Shown: positions 23,216 through 31,823, numbered from the stretch's first letter. The stretch is DNA of 32,290 bases from Bacteroidota bacterium (GCA_947447375.1 CANFJB010000018.1:1-32290); one strand, 5' to 3'. Notes: a model not told the origin generated them from the sequence alone. A program made the numbers and translations.

Positions 23216-24301
23216 ATGAAAATATTAAAATATTTATTCCTACTACTACTATTACTTTCTGTTGGAGGTAGTGTTTTTATTGCTACTCAAAAAAGCAATT
23301 TCACAACTGTAAAATCTATAGTTATTAAAACTCCCAAAACTTCAGTTTATAATTATTTGAATGATAATAAAAACTTTAAAGATTGGTTTGTTTTTGATAA
23401 AAATAATTCATCCGTAAACATAGAATATTCTAAAAATTCATCTGGTGCTGGCAGCTTTTATACATGGTCCGGAAGTGAAGGTGAAGGAAAAACAACAATA
23501 TTTCTTACAAAAGAAAATGATAGTATTGTTCAAAAAACAGAATTAGACGGCGCGATATCTGAAACTGTTTGGAAATTAAAAGATACTATTGGTGGCACAA
23601 AAGTTACCTGTATTTCAAAAGGAGAAATGTCATTTTCTAATAAACTTAATTCTTTTTTAACAGGGGGAGTCAATAAAGCTATAGGAAGAAAATTAGAACT
23701 TAGCTTAAACAATTTAGATAAAAGTTTAGTTTATGAATTGAATACCTTTTCCGTTAATTCAAATGGTGTAGTTTATAAAAAAAGATGTTACTATTTAAAA
23801 CACACAATAAATACTAAACTATCAAGACTTAATTATAATGTAAAAATATTAATTCCGTATTTGATTGATTTTTCAAATAAAAATAATATTTCAATCTCTG
23901 GCAAGCCATTTATATTGTATAATTCAATAGATGAAAGTAAAGAAATTTCAAATATTTCGGTATGTTTACCAATAAAAAGAAGAATTTTTACAAGTTCTGG
24001 AAGTGATATAGTTTGCAATGAACTTGAAGGATACACCGCATTTAAAACAACTTTAAACGGAGATTATTCGCACAGAAAAACGGCTTGGAAAAAGGCTAAA
24101 GATTTTATTAATAAAAACAATGAAACTTTAGAAAAATCCATTCCGCTATTAGAAGTTTATAATAGAAGTTATATAGACGGTTTAAGTCCTTCAAAATGGA
24201 AAACTACAATTTATATCGCGATAAAATCTAAAAATAATCCTGTTCCAGCAGCTGTAACAAATAGTGAGGGTTTGGAAGCAACAGAATTAGAACAGCAATA
24301 A
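23216..24301 (+). CDS. SRPBCC / GyrI-like two-domain membrane-anchored protein
   Basis: A 361-aa protein with an N-terminal hydrophobic anchor (ILKYLFLLLLLLSVGGSVFI). Residues ~30-170 match an SRPBCC (polyketide cyclase-like) ligand-binding fold (VKSIVIKTPKTSVYNYLNDNKNFKDWFVFD, then GAGSFYTWSGSEGEGKTTIF). The C-terminal ~170 residues (CLPIKRRIFTSSGSDIVCNELEG, then YIDGLSPSKWKTTIYIAIK) resemble the GyrI/AraC effector-binding fold. Both are small-molecule-binding folds. Combinations of this kind occur in flavobacteria; the ligand is unknown. It precedes the ECF sigma gene but is 63 bases away, so they may or may not be cotranscribed. Confidence 0.72.
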   Translation: MKILKYLFLLLLLLSVGGSVFIATQKSNFTTVKSIVIKTPKTSVYNYLNDNKNFKDWFVFDKNNSSVNIEYSKNSSGAGSFYTWSGSEGEGKTTIFLTKENDSIVQKTELDGAISETVWKLKDTIGGTKVTCISKGEMSFSNKLNSFLTGGVNKAIGRKLELSLNNLDKSLVYELNTFSVNSNGVVYKKRCYYLKHTINTKLSRLNYNVKILIPYLIDFSNKNNISISGKPFILYNSIDESKEISNISVCLPIKRRIFTSSGSDIVCNELEGYTAFKTTLNGDYSHRKTAWKKAKDFINKNNETLEKSIPLLEVYNRSYIDGLSPSKWKTTIYIAIKSKNNPVPAAVTNSEGLEATELEQQ

Positions 24302-24364
24302 TTTATTTAATTAATAGATTAAACCTTTGTTCCTTTTATTAATCTTACAATAAATAGTATTTAT

Positions 24365-24904
24365 TTGGAAGAAAAAGAGTTCATATTACAACTATTAAAT
24401 CCAAAAACTCAAAACAACGCGTTTCAAAAACTCTTGTCTGATTATAAGCGCCCGCTTTACAATCATATAAGGAATATTGTTTTGGACCACGATGATGCCA
24501 ATGATGTATTACAAAATACATTTATTAAGGTTTTCCAAAATTTGAATAATTTTAAAGGAGAAAGCAAATTGTATTCTTGGATTTATAGAATTGCAACCAA
24601 TGAAGCGATAACTTTCATTAATAAAAAAGCAAAGCTAAGTGGAGCCACCAGCGGGGAACTAAAATCAAAAATAGTTGAAAACCTTGAAGCTGACACCCAT
24701 TTTGATGGTAATGAAATTCAAATTAAATTACAAAAAGCAATTCTTACATTACCAGAAAAACAACAATTAGTTTTTAAAATGCGCTATTTTGAAGAAATAA
24801 AATATGAAGAAATGTCAACAATTTTAGGTACGTCTGTAGGTGCTTTAAAAGCCTCTTATCACCTCGCTGTAAAAAAAATTGAAAAATTTATGAATGAAGA
24901 TTAA
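24365..24904 (+). CDS. ECF-type RNA polymerase sigma factor
   Basis: The 179-aa sigma factor has region 2 (YKRPLYNHIRNIVLDHDDANDVLQNTFIKVFQNLNNFKGESKLYSWIYRIATNEAITFIN) and region 4 (LPEKQQLVFKMRYFEEIKYEEMSTILGTSVGALKASYHLAVKKIEK), with the usual linker. No upstream ATG is in frame near region 2, so TTG 24365 (M-E-E-K-E-F) is the most plausible start. A near -7 box (AACCTTTG, 24322-24329) lies before it. It is followed by a membrane protein and a periplasmic sensor gene, a typical flavobacterial three-gene unit; it probably directs transcription in response to an envelope signal. Confidence 0.9.
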   Translation: MEEKEFILQLLNPKTQNNAFQKLLSDYKRPLYNHIRNIVLDHDDANDVLQNTFIKVFQNLNNFKGESKLYSWIYRIATNEAITFINKKAKLSGATSGELKSKIVENLEADTHFDGNEIQIKLQKAILTLPEKQQLVFKMRYFEEIKYEEMSTILGTSVGALKASYHLAVKKIEKFMNED

Positions 24905-24934
24905 ACCATAATTAAATATAATTGTCTAATAAGC

Positions 24935-25351
24935 ATGAAAGAGTTTAAAATAAATGATAAAAATAAAATTACTTCAGGATTTACAACACCTGAAGGCTAT
25001 TTTGACGAATTTTCAATAGATATAAATAACAATTTAAGCCAGCCAAAAAATGATAGAAAAGTAATTTCTATAAATACAAAAAGGTGGATAACTTCGGTTG
25101 CAGCAGTTTTAATTGTAGCCTTTTCAGTAACAGTTTACACAAAATTAATAATTGAAAATCCTGAAGATTCTATTGAAATGGAAAATTATATTACGAATCA
25201 TTCTGAAATCAGTCAATATGATTTAATTACATTATTAGATAAAAAAGATATTGAAAATCTGAGTATTGAAATGAATACTAGCAACACGAAAACTGATGAA
25301 GAATTTGCTAATACAAATGAAATAGAAAATTATTTAAATGATATAAATTAA
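24935..25351 (+). CDS. Single-pass membrane protein, probable anti-sigma-like partner
   Basis: A 138-aa protein with one membrane segment (about residues 50-67, ITSVAAVLIVAFSVTVYTKLI). The cytoplasmic N-terminal ~48 residues contain the motif FTTPEGYFDEFS, seen at the N-terminus of proteins found after ECF sigma genes in flavobacteria. The ~70 residues after the membrane helix are acidic and would lie in the periplasm. There is no zinc HxxxCxxC motif of classical ZAS anti-sigma factors, so binding to the sigma factor is inferred from position only. It starts 30 bases after the sigma stop and ends 5 bases before the sensor gene. Confidence 0.72.
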   Translation: MKEFKINDKNKITSGFTTPEGYFDEFSIDINNNLSQPKNDRKVISINTKRWITSVAAVLIVAFSVTVYTKLIIENPEDSIEMENYITNHSEISQYDLITLLDKKDIENLSIEMNTSNTKTDEEFANTNEIENYLNDIN

Positions 25352-25356
25352 AAACG

Positions 25357-25818
25357 ATGAAAATTAAAAACAACTTACTTGCTATTTTACTATTTATTTC
25401 TTGTGGCCTTTTTGCTCAAGGAAAAAAAATGTTAGAGAAAAAAGAAGAAATATTTGCATTAAAAGTGGCGTTTATTACTAATAAACTTCCTTTAACTAGC
25501 AGTGAAGCAGAAAAATTTTGGCCAATATACAATGCTTTTGAAGACAAACAATTTGAATTAAAACATGAAAAATCATTGGTTTTCTTGAAGAAAATGGATG
25601 ATGAAGCTTTAAGCAAAATGTCAGAAAAAGAAGCAGCAACTTTATTAGCAAAAATGGAAAGTACCGAAGATGAAATTTTTCAAATGCGTAAAAAATTACT
25701 AATTAGTTTGAAACCAATATTAAGTCAAGTAAAACTGATCAAACTAAAAAAAGCAGAAGAAGAATTTAATAGAAAATTATTACTTCAATATATGAAAAAA
25801 GGGCCTAGAAATAACTAG
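25357..25818 (+). CDS. Periplasmic Spy/CpxP-like sensor of the ECF sigma unit
   Basis: A 153-aa exported helical protein. The first ~21 residues (NNLLAILLFISCGLFAQG) are a signal peptide. The mature part is almost entirely helical and charged; LPLTSSEAEKFWPIYNAFEDKQFEL is the LTxxEAxxFWPIYN motif shared by flavobacterial 'sensor of ECF-type sigma factor' proteins, which belong to the CpxP/Spy/CnrX type. It should monitor the periplasm and transmit to the membrane partner. The TAG stop lies inside the 3' arm of the terminator hairpin. Confidence 0.82.
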   Translation: MKIKNNLLAILLFISCGLFAQGKKMLEKKEEIFALKVAFITNKLPLTSSEAEKFWPIYNAFEDKQFELKHEKSLVFLKKMDDEALSKMSEKEAATLLAKMESTEDEIFQMRKKLLISLKPILSQVKLIKLKKAEEEFNRKLLLQYMKKGPRNN

Positions 25819-25829
25819 GCCTTTTTTTA
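25795..25829. terminator. Bidirectional terminator overlapping the sensor-gene stop codon
   Basis: GGCCTAG (25802-25808) pairs with CTAGGCC (25815-25821) around AAATAA, with A's to the left and T's to the right. The stop TAG (25816-25818) is part of the right arm. It also serves the converging DEAD-box gene. Confidence 0.88.
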
Positions 25830-26441
25830 TTATTCAAATTCAAAAAGAAAGGGTTCAACCAACATTTTATCGGCAATTAAATCTATTCTTTCCGAAAGAT
25901 AATCAGAAAATATCAAGCGTTGCGTTTTGATTATACTGTTGGAAATTCTAATTATTTTGGTATCATGACGCAGTTTTAAAATGGTATCAGCATCATCAAT
26001 AATAAACATTTTTAGGCGATTTACATTATAACCTGCCGTTGAAAACATATTACTTAATCGGTTTGGAGTTCCAATTAATACATCAATTCCGGTTGAAATA
26101 TAGTTTTTATCGTATTCTAAATCTCCTTTATCGTGAACTCCGTAAACTCTTAAATCAGTTTTGCTTCCCAATTTTTCGAATAGTTCTTCCATTTCAAGAA
26201 CCTTTTCTTTGTCTTCAACAATAATCAAAGCTCTTGGTGATTCCTCGCCTTCGCAAACTAATTGTTGAATCACATTTAATACTATTGTAGTTGATTTTCC
26301 GGAGCCTTTAGGAGAAATAATTATACAATCAGCACCACTTTTTATAGTTGAAAAAGTATCCCTTTGTAATTCGTTTGCATCCGTTAATCCAATTTCTACA
26401 AGTGCTTCTTGTAACTTTTCGTTTATTTTTTTAAGTTTCAT
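25830..26441 (-). CDS. Single-domain DEAD-box-like ATPase
   Basis: A 203-aa protein that covers only the first RecA-like domain of a DEAD-box helicase. It shows a Q-motif-like ELQRDTFSTI, motif I SPKGSGKST (43-51), motif Ib GTPNRL (124-129) and motif II as DDAD (149-152) instead of DEAD. Motif III SAT is not recognisable (FSD occurs), and the whole second RecA domain with motifs IV-VI is missing. It ends at a proper stop before a terminator, so it is probably a real short gene and not a fragment. It cannot unwind RNA alone; ATP or RNA binding is possible. It is the last gene of the ABC-transporter/response-regulator transcript. Confidence 0.8.
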   Translation of the reverse strand: MKLKKINEKLQEALVEIGLTDANELQRDTFSTIKSGADCIIISPKGSGKSTTIVLNVIQQLVCEGEESPRALIIVEDKEKVLEMEELFEKLGSKTDLRVYGVHDKGDLEYDKNYISTGIDVLIGTPNRLSNMFSTAGYNVNRLKMFIIDDADTILKLRHDTKIIRISNSIIKTQRLIFSDYLSERIDLIADKMLVEPFLFEFE

Positions 26442-26469
26442 AAATTATTTTGGCGCCATTAATTAATGA

Positions 26470-27633
26470 CTATTTACTTGCAAATAAATGAATATCCGAT
26501 ACAGAAATTTCGTTTCCGCTCAATATTATCAATCTTTCTACAATATTTCTTAATTCTCGAATATTTCCTGTCCAATCGTATTCTTGTAACAATTTAATTG
26601 CATCATCAGAAAAAGACTTTGGAGCAATTCCTTGTTCAGCTGCAATTTTCTCTGTAAAATGCTCAATTAATAAAGGAATATCGTCGCGTCTTTCGTTTAA
26701 TCCTGGGACTTTTATTAAAATTACTGCCAAACGGTGGTATAAATCTTCTCGAAAACGCCCTTTTTCAATTTCCTTTTTTAAATCTTTATTTGTGGCAGCA
26801 ATTACACGTACATCTACTTTAATATCTTTATCCGCACCTACTCTAGTAACCACATTTTCCTGTAAAGCTCTTAATACTTTGGCTTGAGCTGATAAACTCA
26901 TATCCCCTATTTCATCTAAAAATAAAGTTCCTTTATCTGCCGCTTCAAATTTTCCAGCTCTATCTTTTATCGCTGATGTAAATGCTCCTTTTACGTGACC
27001 AAATAGCTCGCTTTCAATTAATTCCGATGGTATTGCAGCGCAATTAACTTCAATCAATGGGAAATTAGAACGCTCACTTTTTTCATGTAGTTGATGGGCA
27101 ACCAACTCCTTACCTGTCCCATTTGGACCAGTTATTAAAACACGAGCTTCAGTTTTAGCGACTTTTTCAACCATAACTTTTATATGATTTATAGCATCGC
27201 TTTCACCAATCATATCGTAGTTTTTACTAACAATCTTCTTTAGAATTTTATTTTCTACTACTAACTGCTTTTTATCCAAAGCATTACGAACTGTATTCAA
27301 TAATCGATTAAGATCTGGTGGTTTTGAGATATAATCAAATGCACCCAAACGCATCGTTTGAATTGCGGTTTCCATATCACCGTGACCTGAAATCATTGCT
27401 ATAGGAATTTCGGGTTTAAATTTCTTTACCGCTTGAAGTAATTCCACACCGTCCATTTTAGGCATTTTAATATCACACAAAACCAAATCATAATCGTTTT
27501 GAGCTATCTTTTCATAACCTATACTCCCATCCTCTGCCTCTTCAACCTGATAAGTGTCGTTTTCTTCGGTTAGAATTTTTGTTAAAACCCTTCTAATGGA
27601 GGCTTCGTCTTCAATAATTAATATTTTACTCAT
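26470..27633 (-). CDS. NtrC-type sigma-54-interacting response regulator without DNA-binding domain
   Basis: A 387-aa protein when started at MSKILIIEDEAS (27633); the upstream ATG at 27651 adds six unlikely residues. The receiver domain (1-120) has phospho-acceptor D54 in LCDIKMPKMDG. The AAA+ domain has Walker A GPNGTGKE (169-176), Walker B TLFLDEIGD, and GAFTSA (216-221) at the sigma-54-contacting L1 loop in place of GAFTGA. The protein stops about 15 residues after RELRNIVERLIIL, so the usual Fis-type helix-turn-helix is missing. It would activate sigma-54 promoters from solution. No histidine kinase is nearby. It directly follows the ABC permease gene. Confidence 0.9.
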   Translation of the reverse strand: MSKILIIEDEASIRRVLTKILTEENDTYQVEEAEDGSIGYEKIAQNDYDLVLCDIKMPKMDGVELLQAVKKFKPEIPIAMISGHGDMETAIQTMRLGAFDYISKPPDLNRLLNTVRNALDKKQLVVENKILKKIVSKNYDMIGESDAINHIKVMVEKVAKTEARVLITGPNGTGKELVAHQLHEKSERSNFPLIEVNCAAIPSELIESELFGHVKGAFTSAIKDRAGKFEAADKGTLFLDEIGDMSLSAQAKVLRALQENVVTRVGADKDIKVDVRVIAATNKDLKKEIEKGRFREDLYHRLAVILIKVPGLNERRDDIPLLIEHFTEKIAAEQGIAPKSFSDDAIKLLQEYDWTGNIRELRNIVERLIILSGNEISVSDIHLFASK

Positions 27634-27651
27634 ATAATATTGGTTAACCAA

Positions 27652-28956
27652 TTAGTATTTTAACCATTTGTACAATTCTTTCCATGTTGGTTTTTTTCCA
27701 TACATTAAAATACCAACTCGATATATTTTTGATGCAAACCAAACCACAAAAAAGAAAGTTCCAAAGAGAATTGTAATCGAAATTACTATTTGCCACCAAG
27801 GTACACCAAAAGGAATTCTCATAAGCATAACAATAGGTGAAGTTAGTGGAATCATAGAAAAAACCGTTGCTACAGTTCCGTGAGGATCATTCATAACCGT
27901 AAAAAATCCTATATAAACTCCCAAAATTAATGGTAATATTATTGGTAATAAAAATTGTTGAGAATCGGTTTCATTATCAACGGCAGCGCCTATTGCAGCG
28001 TAGAAAGAACTGTATAAAAAGTAACCTCCTATAAAGTAAATTACAAAACAAACCAGCAATGTTGCTATTGGTAAATTCAATAATTCATTGAAATACAATT
28101 GTGCCACAGATCCGAATTCTTGCTGGGCACTATGAAGCATTTCAGGCGGAATATTTGAAGTTGGAGTTGCATTAATGCCAAAAAACACAGAAACAGAAAA
28201 CATCAAAGTCAATCCTAAAATGGTCCATATTAAAAATTGTAAAATTCCAGCTAAAGAAGTTCCTATAATTTTACCCATCATCAATTGAAATGGTTTAACT
28301 GAAGAAATGATAATTTCAATAATTCTATTTGTTTTTTCTTCGATCACACTTCGCATTACCATATTGCCATAAATGACGATAAACATCATAATTAAATATC
28401 CAAATGCACCTCCAATAGCAATTTTAATTTCCTTAATTCCCTTCAAACTATCTTCACCGGTAGCTTTTTTCAATTCTAAATTAACTTCAGCTTGAGCATT
28501 TTTAATTGCTAAAGTATCTAGTTTAGCCAATTTAAAATTCTCATTAGTAATTTTATTTGAAATAACATCTTGCACGTGATCTACGAAATTTATACTTGGA
28601 CTTTCATTGGAAACATATTGAATTTTGTTTTGTAGTGATTTGAAATCACTTGTTTTTGGAATATAAATTAGCCCTTCATATCTTTCACTTTTGATACTGT
28701 CTTTAATGCTTTTTACATCGTTATTAGAAAGATTGATGTACTTATATTCATCGGAGTTTTTAAATTCAGATACAAAAATTCCCGTTTCATCATGAACAGC
28801 TATTTGTTTAACATCGGCTTTTAACGAACTCAAATAACTCACAAAAACGCCAATTCCGACAAACAATAACGGACTCAAAAAAGTCATTACAATGAATGAT
28901 TTATTTCGAACTTTGGCGACAAATTCTCGCTTTATAATTAATGCTAATATGCTCAT
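27652..28956 (-). CDS. ABC-2 type transporter permease (NatB-like)
   Basis: A 434-aa membrane protein. It has one N-terminal helix (SFIVMTFLSPLLFVGIGVFVSYL), a ~150-residue extracytoplasmic domain, and five or so helices in the C-terminal half (YLIMMFIVIYGNMVMRSVIEEKTNRIIEIIISSV is the typical ABC-2 coupling region). This is the layout of NatB/YhaP-type permeases, which work in Na+ or drug export. Its ATPase is encoded 44 bases upstream on the same strand. The substrate cannot be read from sequence. Confidence 0.88.
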   Translation of the reverse strand: MSILALIIKREFVAKVRNKSFIVMTFLSPLLFVGIGVFVSYLSSLKADVKQIAVHDETGIFVSEFKNSDEYKYINLSNNDVKSIKDSIKSERYEGLIYIPKTSDFKSLQNKIQYVSNESPSINFVDHVQDVISNKITNENFKLAKLDTLAIKNAQAEVNLELKKATGEDSLKGIKEIKIAIGGAFGYLIMMFIVIYGNMVMRSVIEEKTNRIIEIIISSVKPFQLMMGKIIGTSLAGILQFLIWTILGLTLMFSVSVFFGINATPTSNIPPEMLHSAQQEFGSVAQLYFNELLNLPIATLLVCFVIYFIGGYFLYSSFYAAIGAAVDNETDSQQFLLPIILPLILGVYIGFFTVMNDPHGTVATVFSMIPLTSPIVMLMRIPFGVPWWQIVISITILFGTFFFVVWFASKIYRVGILMYGKKPTWKELYKWLKY

Positions 28957-29000
28957 ATTAATTTCTAATTTTAGATTTTAGATTGACTCTTAAATCTGTT

Positions 29001-29921
29001 TTATTGACTTACCGTTTGAATAAAAATATCGTTCACACTTGGAATTTTTTCAACAAAATGGGTCACTTGACCTCTACTAGTTAAAATATTTAATAGTTCA
29101 TTTGGCAAAGAATTCCCTAGATTTATTTCAAGTTTTAATTCGTTGTTTAGTGATTTAAAATTAGTAGGTTGAATGGTATAATTTTGAGTAATCGCAAGCA
29201 TTAGACCTTCAACATTATCGGTTAGAATTCCAACTTCAAAACTATTTGTTCTAAATTGTTTTTTAACATCATCCAAACGACCTTCAATGAGTTTGTTGGA
29301 TTGATGAATTAATGCAATGTGATCGCAAAGTTCCTCCACGCTTTCCATTCTATGGGTGGAAAATATAATGGTTGATCCTTGTTCTTGTAACGCTAAAATT
29401 TCATCTTTAATGATGTTTGCATTTACAGGGTCAAAACCTGAAAATGGTTCGTCAAAAATCAATAATTTTGGTTTATGTAAAACGCAAACTACAAATTGAA
29501 TTTTTTGCGCCATTCCTTTAGAAAGTTCCTGGATTTTTTTGTTCCACCAACCTTGAATTCCCAGTCTGTCAAACCAGTAATCCAATTGTATTTTGGCTTC
29601 TGCTTTAGACAATCCTTTCATTTGTGCTAAATACAAACATTGTTCGCCAACTTTCATCGACTTATATAACCCGCGTTCTTCTGGTAGATAACCAATATGC
29701 TGAATGTGCTTTGGATTTAGCTTTTCGCCATCAAGAATTATTTCGCCACTATCGGGCATGGTAATCTGGTTGATAATACGAATTAAAGAAGTTTTTCCAG
29801 CGCCATTTGGTCCTAAAAGCCCATAAATACTTCCTTTAGGAACAGTCAATGAAACTTCATTTAGTGCTGTATAATCACCATATTTTTTTACAACTTTATT
29901 GACTTCGAGAATTGTACTCAT
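29001..29921 (-). CDS. ABC transporter ATP-binding protein (NatA-like)
   Basis: A 306-aa ATPase with Walker A GPNGAGKTS, Q-loop GYLPEERGLY, signature LSKGMAQKIQ, Walker B LLIFDEPFSGFDP and H-loop FSTHRMES. The EERGLY sequence after the Q-loop and the C-terminal ~80-residue extension are seen in NatA/YhaQ-type subunits. It would power the adjacent NatB-like permease. It is the first gene of the minus-strand operon that also contains the response regulator and the DEAD-box-like gene. The dnaJ terminator isolates it from the upstream heat-shock genes. Confidence 0.92.
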   Translation of the reverse strand: MSTILEVNKVVKKYGDYTALNEVSLTVPKGSIYGLLGPNGAGKTSLIRIINQITMPDSGEIILDGEKLNPKHIQHIGYLPEERGLYKSMKVGEQCLYLAQMKGLSKAEAKIQLDYWFDRLGIQGWWNKKIQELSKGMAQKIQFVVCVLHKPKLLIFDEPFSGFDPVNANIIKDEILALQEQGSTIIFSTHRMESVEELCDHIALIHQSNKLIEGRLDDVKKQFRTNSFEVGILTDNVEGLMLAITQNYTIQPTNFKSLNNELKLEINLGNSLPNELLNILTSRGQVTHFVEKIPSVNDIFIQTVSQ

Positions 29922-29980
29922 TTGAATAATTATTTATGTAAAAGTATTGAATTTGAAATAATAAATGAATTAATATTTAT

Positions 29981-30016
29981 AAAAAACCCACCCTTATTTA
30001 CACAAGGATGGGAAAA
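29981..30016 (-). terminator. Rho-independent terminator after dnaJ
   Basis: Read on the minus strand, CCCATCCTT and AAGGGTGGG (plus 30004-30012 and 29987-29995) form a 9-bp stem with one G-U pair, followed by six T's. Confidence 0.85.
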
Positions 30017-30043
30017 ATGCTGTAATAAATTACAACAAAAAAA

Positions 30044-31165
30044 TTACGAGAACATGTCTTTTACTTTTTCAAAAAACGACTTATCCCCTTTTTCAGGATT
30101 TGGAATAAAGTTGTCATCTGTTAAGGCCTTTTCAAAAAACTGTTTTTGCTCTTTATTTAGAGTTCTTGGAGTCCAAACATTGATGTGAATTAGTAAATCT
30201 CCATTACCATATCCGTTAATATTTGGAATTCCTTTCCCTTTTAATCTTAATATTTTACCTGATTGAATTCCTTCTTCAAGCTTAATTCTAACTTTACCTT
30301 TAACAGCTTCAATATCTTTAGAAACACCTAAAACTGCTTCAGCAAAGCTAATATACAAGTCTAAATGTAGATTTTCACCTTCTCGTTTTAAAGTGTCGTG
30401 CTCAATCTCTTCAATTACCACAATTAAATCTCCAGGAACACTGTTTCCAGGAGCATCGTTTCCTTTGTTAGAAACTTTAAGTTGCATTCCATCAACAACA
30501 CCAGCAGGAATTTTAATTGATACCGTTTCGTCATCAACAATCATTCCTTGAGAATCGGCATTTGAAGGTTTATGATCTAATAATTGTCCTGAACCACCGC
30601 AAGTTGAACATGTCGTTGCCGATTGCATTCTACCTAAAATGGTGTTTGTAACTCGCATTACTTGCCCTTGACCATTACAAGACGAACACGTTTTGTAGGT
30701 AACTCCAGGAGCTTGAACTTTGCGTTTTACTTTAACTTTTTTCTCTACTCCAAAAGCAATTTCTTCCAAAGTGAGTTTAACTTTTATACGAAGGTTACTT
30801 CCTTTAACTCTTCTTGGGCCTCCGCCTCCACCAAATCCAGATCTACCACCAAAGGCACCACCAAAAATATCACCAAATTGGCTAAAGATGTCGTCCATGT
30901 TCATATGGCCGCCTCCAAAACCACCACTGCCTTGACCGCCATTTTCAAATGCTTGATGACCATATTGATCGTATTTTGCTTTCTTTTGAGGGTCGCTCAA
31001 AATTTCATAAGCTTCGGCTGCTTTCTTAAAGTTATCTTCAGCTACGGCATCACCTGGATTTTTGTCAGGGTGAAATTCGATTGCTTTTTTTCGATAAGCT
31101 TTTTTTATTTCGGCAGCATCTGCATTTCTTGAAATACCTAAAATTTCGTAAAAATCTTTTTTCAT
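30044..31165 (-). CDS. dnaJ: Chaperone DnaJ (type I, reduced zinc domain)
   Basis: The 373-aa co-chaperone stimulates DnaK ATPase and binds unfolded protein. The J domain (1-70) has HPDKNPG; a Gly/Phe-rich segment follows (GSGGFGGGHMNMDD, GGRSGFGGGGGP). The zinc region contains only two CxxCxGxG motifs (CSSCNGQG and CSTCGGSG) instead of the usual four, so only one zinc site remains. The C-terminal substrate-binding domain is complete. It follows grpE with 56 bases between and ends at a terminator. dnaK is not in the window. Confidence 0.95.
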   Translation of the reverse strand: MKKDFYEILGISRNADAAEIKKAYRKKAIEFHPDKNPGDAVAEDNFKKAAEAYEILSDPQKKAKYDQYGHQAFENGGQGSGGFGGGHMNMDDIFSQFGDIFGGAFGGRSGFGGGGGPRRVKGSNLRIKVKLTLEEIAFGVEKKVKVKRKVQAPGVTYKTCSSCNGQGQVMRVTNTILGRMQSATTCSTCGGSGQLLDHKPSNADSQGMIVDDETVSIKIPAGVVDGMQLKVSNKGNDAPGNSVPGDLIVVIEEIEHDTLKREGENLHLDLYISFAEAVLGVSKDIEAVKGKVRIKLEEGIQSGKILRLKGKGIPNINGYGNGDLLIHINVWTPRTLNKEQKQFFEKALTDDNFIPNPEKGDKSFFEKVKDMFS

Positions 31166-31221
31166 TTTATGATGTCTTAATCAACCTATGCCGGTTAGGC
31201 AATTATTAAGTTTATTAGAAT

Positions 31222-31797
31222 TTAGTTTCCAATTACTACTTTAGGAAAACGAATAATTTTGTCTCCTAATTTGTATCCTTTTTCAAGAACGTCAACAATT
31301 TTACCTTTCAAATTTGGAGAAGGAGCTGGGATTTGAGTGATCGCTTCTGCAAAATCGGCATCAAATAAATCACCCGCTTTTAAAGTCACTTCCTCCAAAC
31401 CTTTTGAAAATAAAGTGCTTTTTAATTTGTCGTGAATCAATTCAACCCCTTTCAATAAAACTTCATCATCAGCTTTTTTAATTTCAATGATTGCTCTGTC
31501 AAAATCGTCTAGAACTGGCAAAATTGCTAATAAAACCTCTTGATTTGCTGTTTTAAATAAATCAATTCTTTCTTTTGAAGTTCTTCTTTTATAATTTTCA
31601 AATTCAGCAAAAAGTCTTAAATGCTTGTCTTTTTCGTTTGCTAAATCTTGGGTTAATTGCTCTTCAACACTTAGTTCCTCAACTTTTACTTGCTCCTCAT
31701 TTTCATTATTTTCCAATGTTGTTGCGTTAAGGTCTTGATCCATTTCAGTATTTTCAGTGGTCATCTTATCTTTATTTTTAAAAATATTTTTAAACAT
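31222..31797 (-). CDS. grpE: Nucleotide exchange factor GrpE
   Basis: The 191-aa protein has an acidic, disordered N-terminus (MTTENTEMDQDLNATTLENNENEEQ), a long helix for dimerisation (LANEKDKHLRLFAEFENYKRRTSKERIDLFKTANQEVLLAILPVLDDFDRA), and the beta domain that opens DnaK (GYKLGDKIIRFPKVVIG). It ejects ADP from DnaK. An AT-rich leader with a TTGACA - 18 bases - TAATTTTG promoter precedes it. Confidence 0.95.
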   Translation of the reverse strand: MFKNIFKNKDKMTTENTEMDQDLNATTLENNENEEQVKVEELSVEEQLTQDLANEKDKHLRLFAEFENYKRRTSKERIDLFKTANQEVLLAILPVLDDFDRAIIEIKKADDEVLLKGVELIHDKLKSTLFSKGLEEVTLKAGDLFDADFAEAITQIPAPSPNLKGKIVDVLEKGYKLGDKIIRFPKVVIGN

Positions 31798-31823
31798 TAT
31801 ATTTAGTTCTTCTCATTGATTAA

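Noticed and set aside
30720..30935. Pro-rich plus-strand open frame opposite dnaJ
   Set aside because: It is the complement of the Gly/Phe-rich region of dnaJ.
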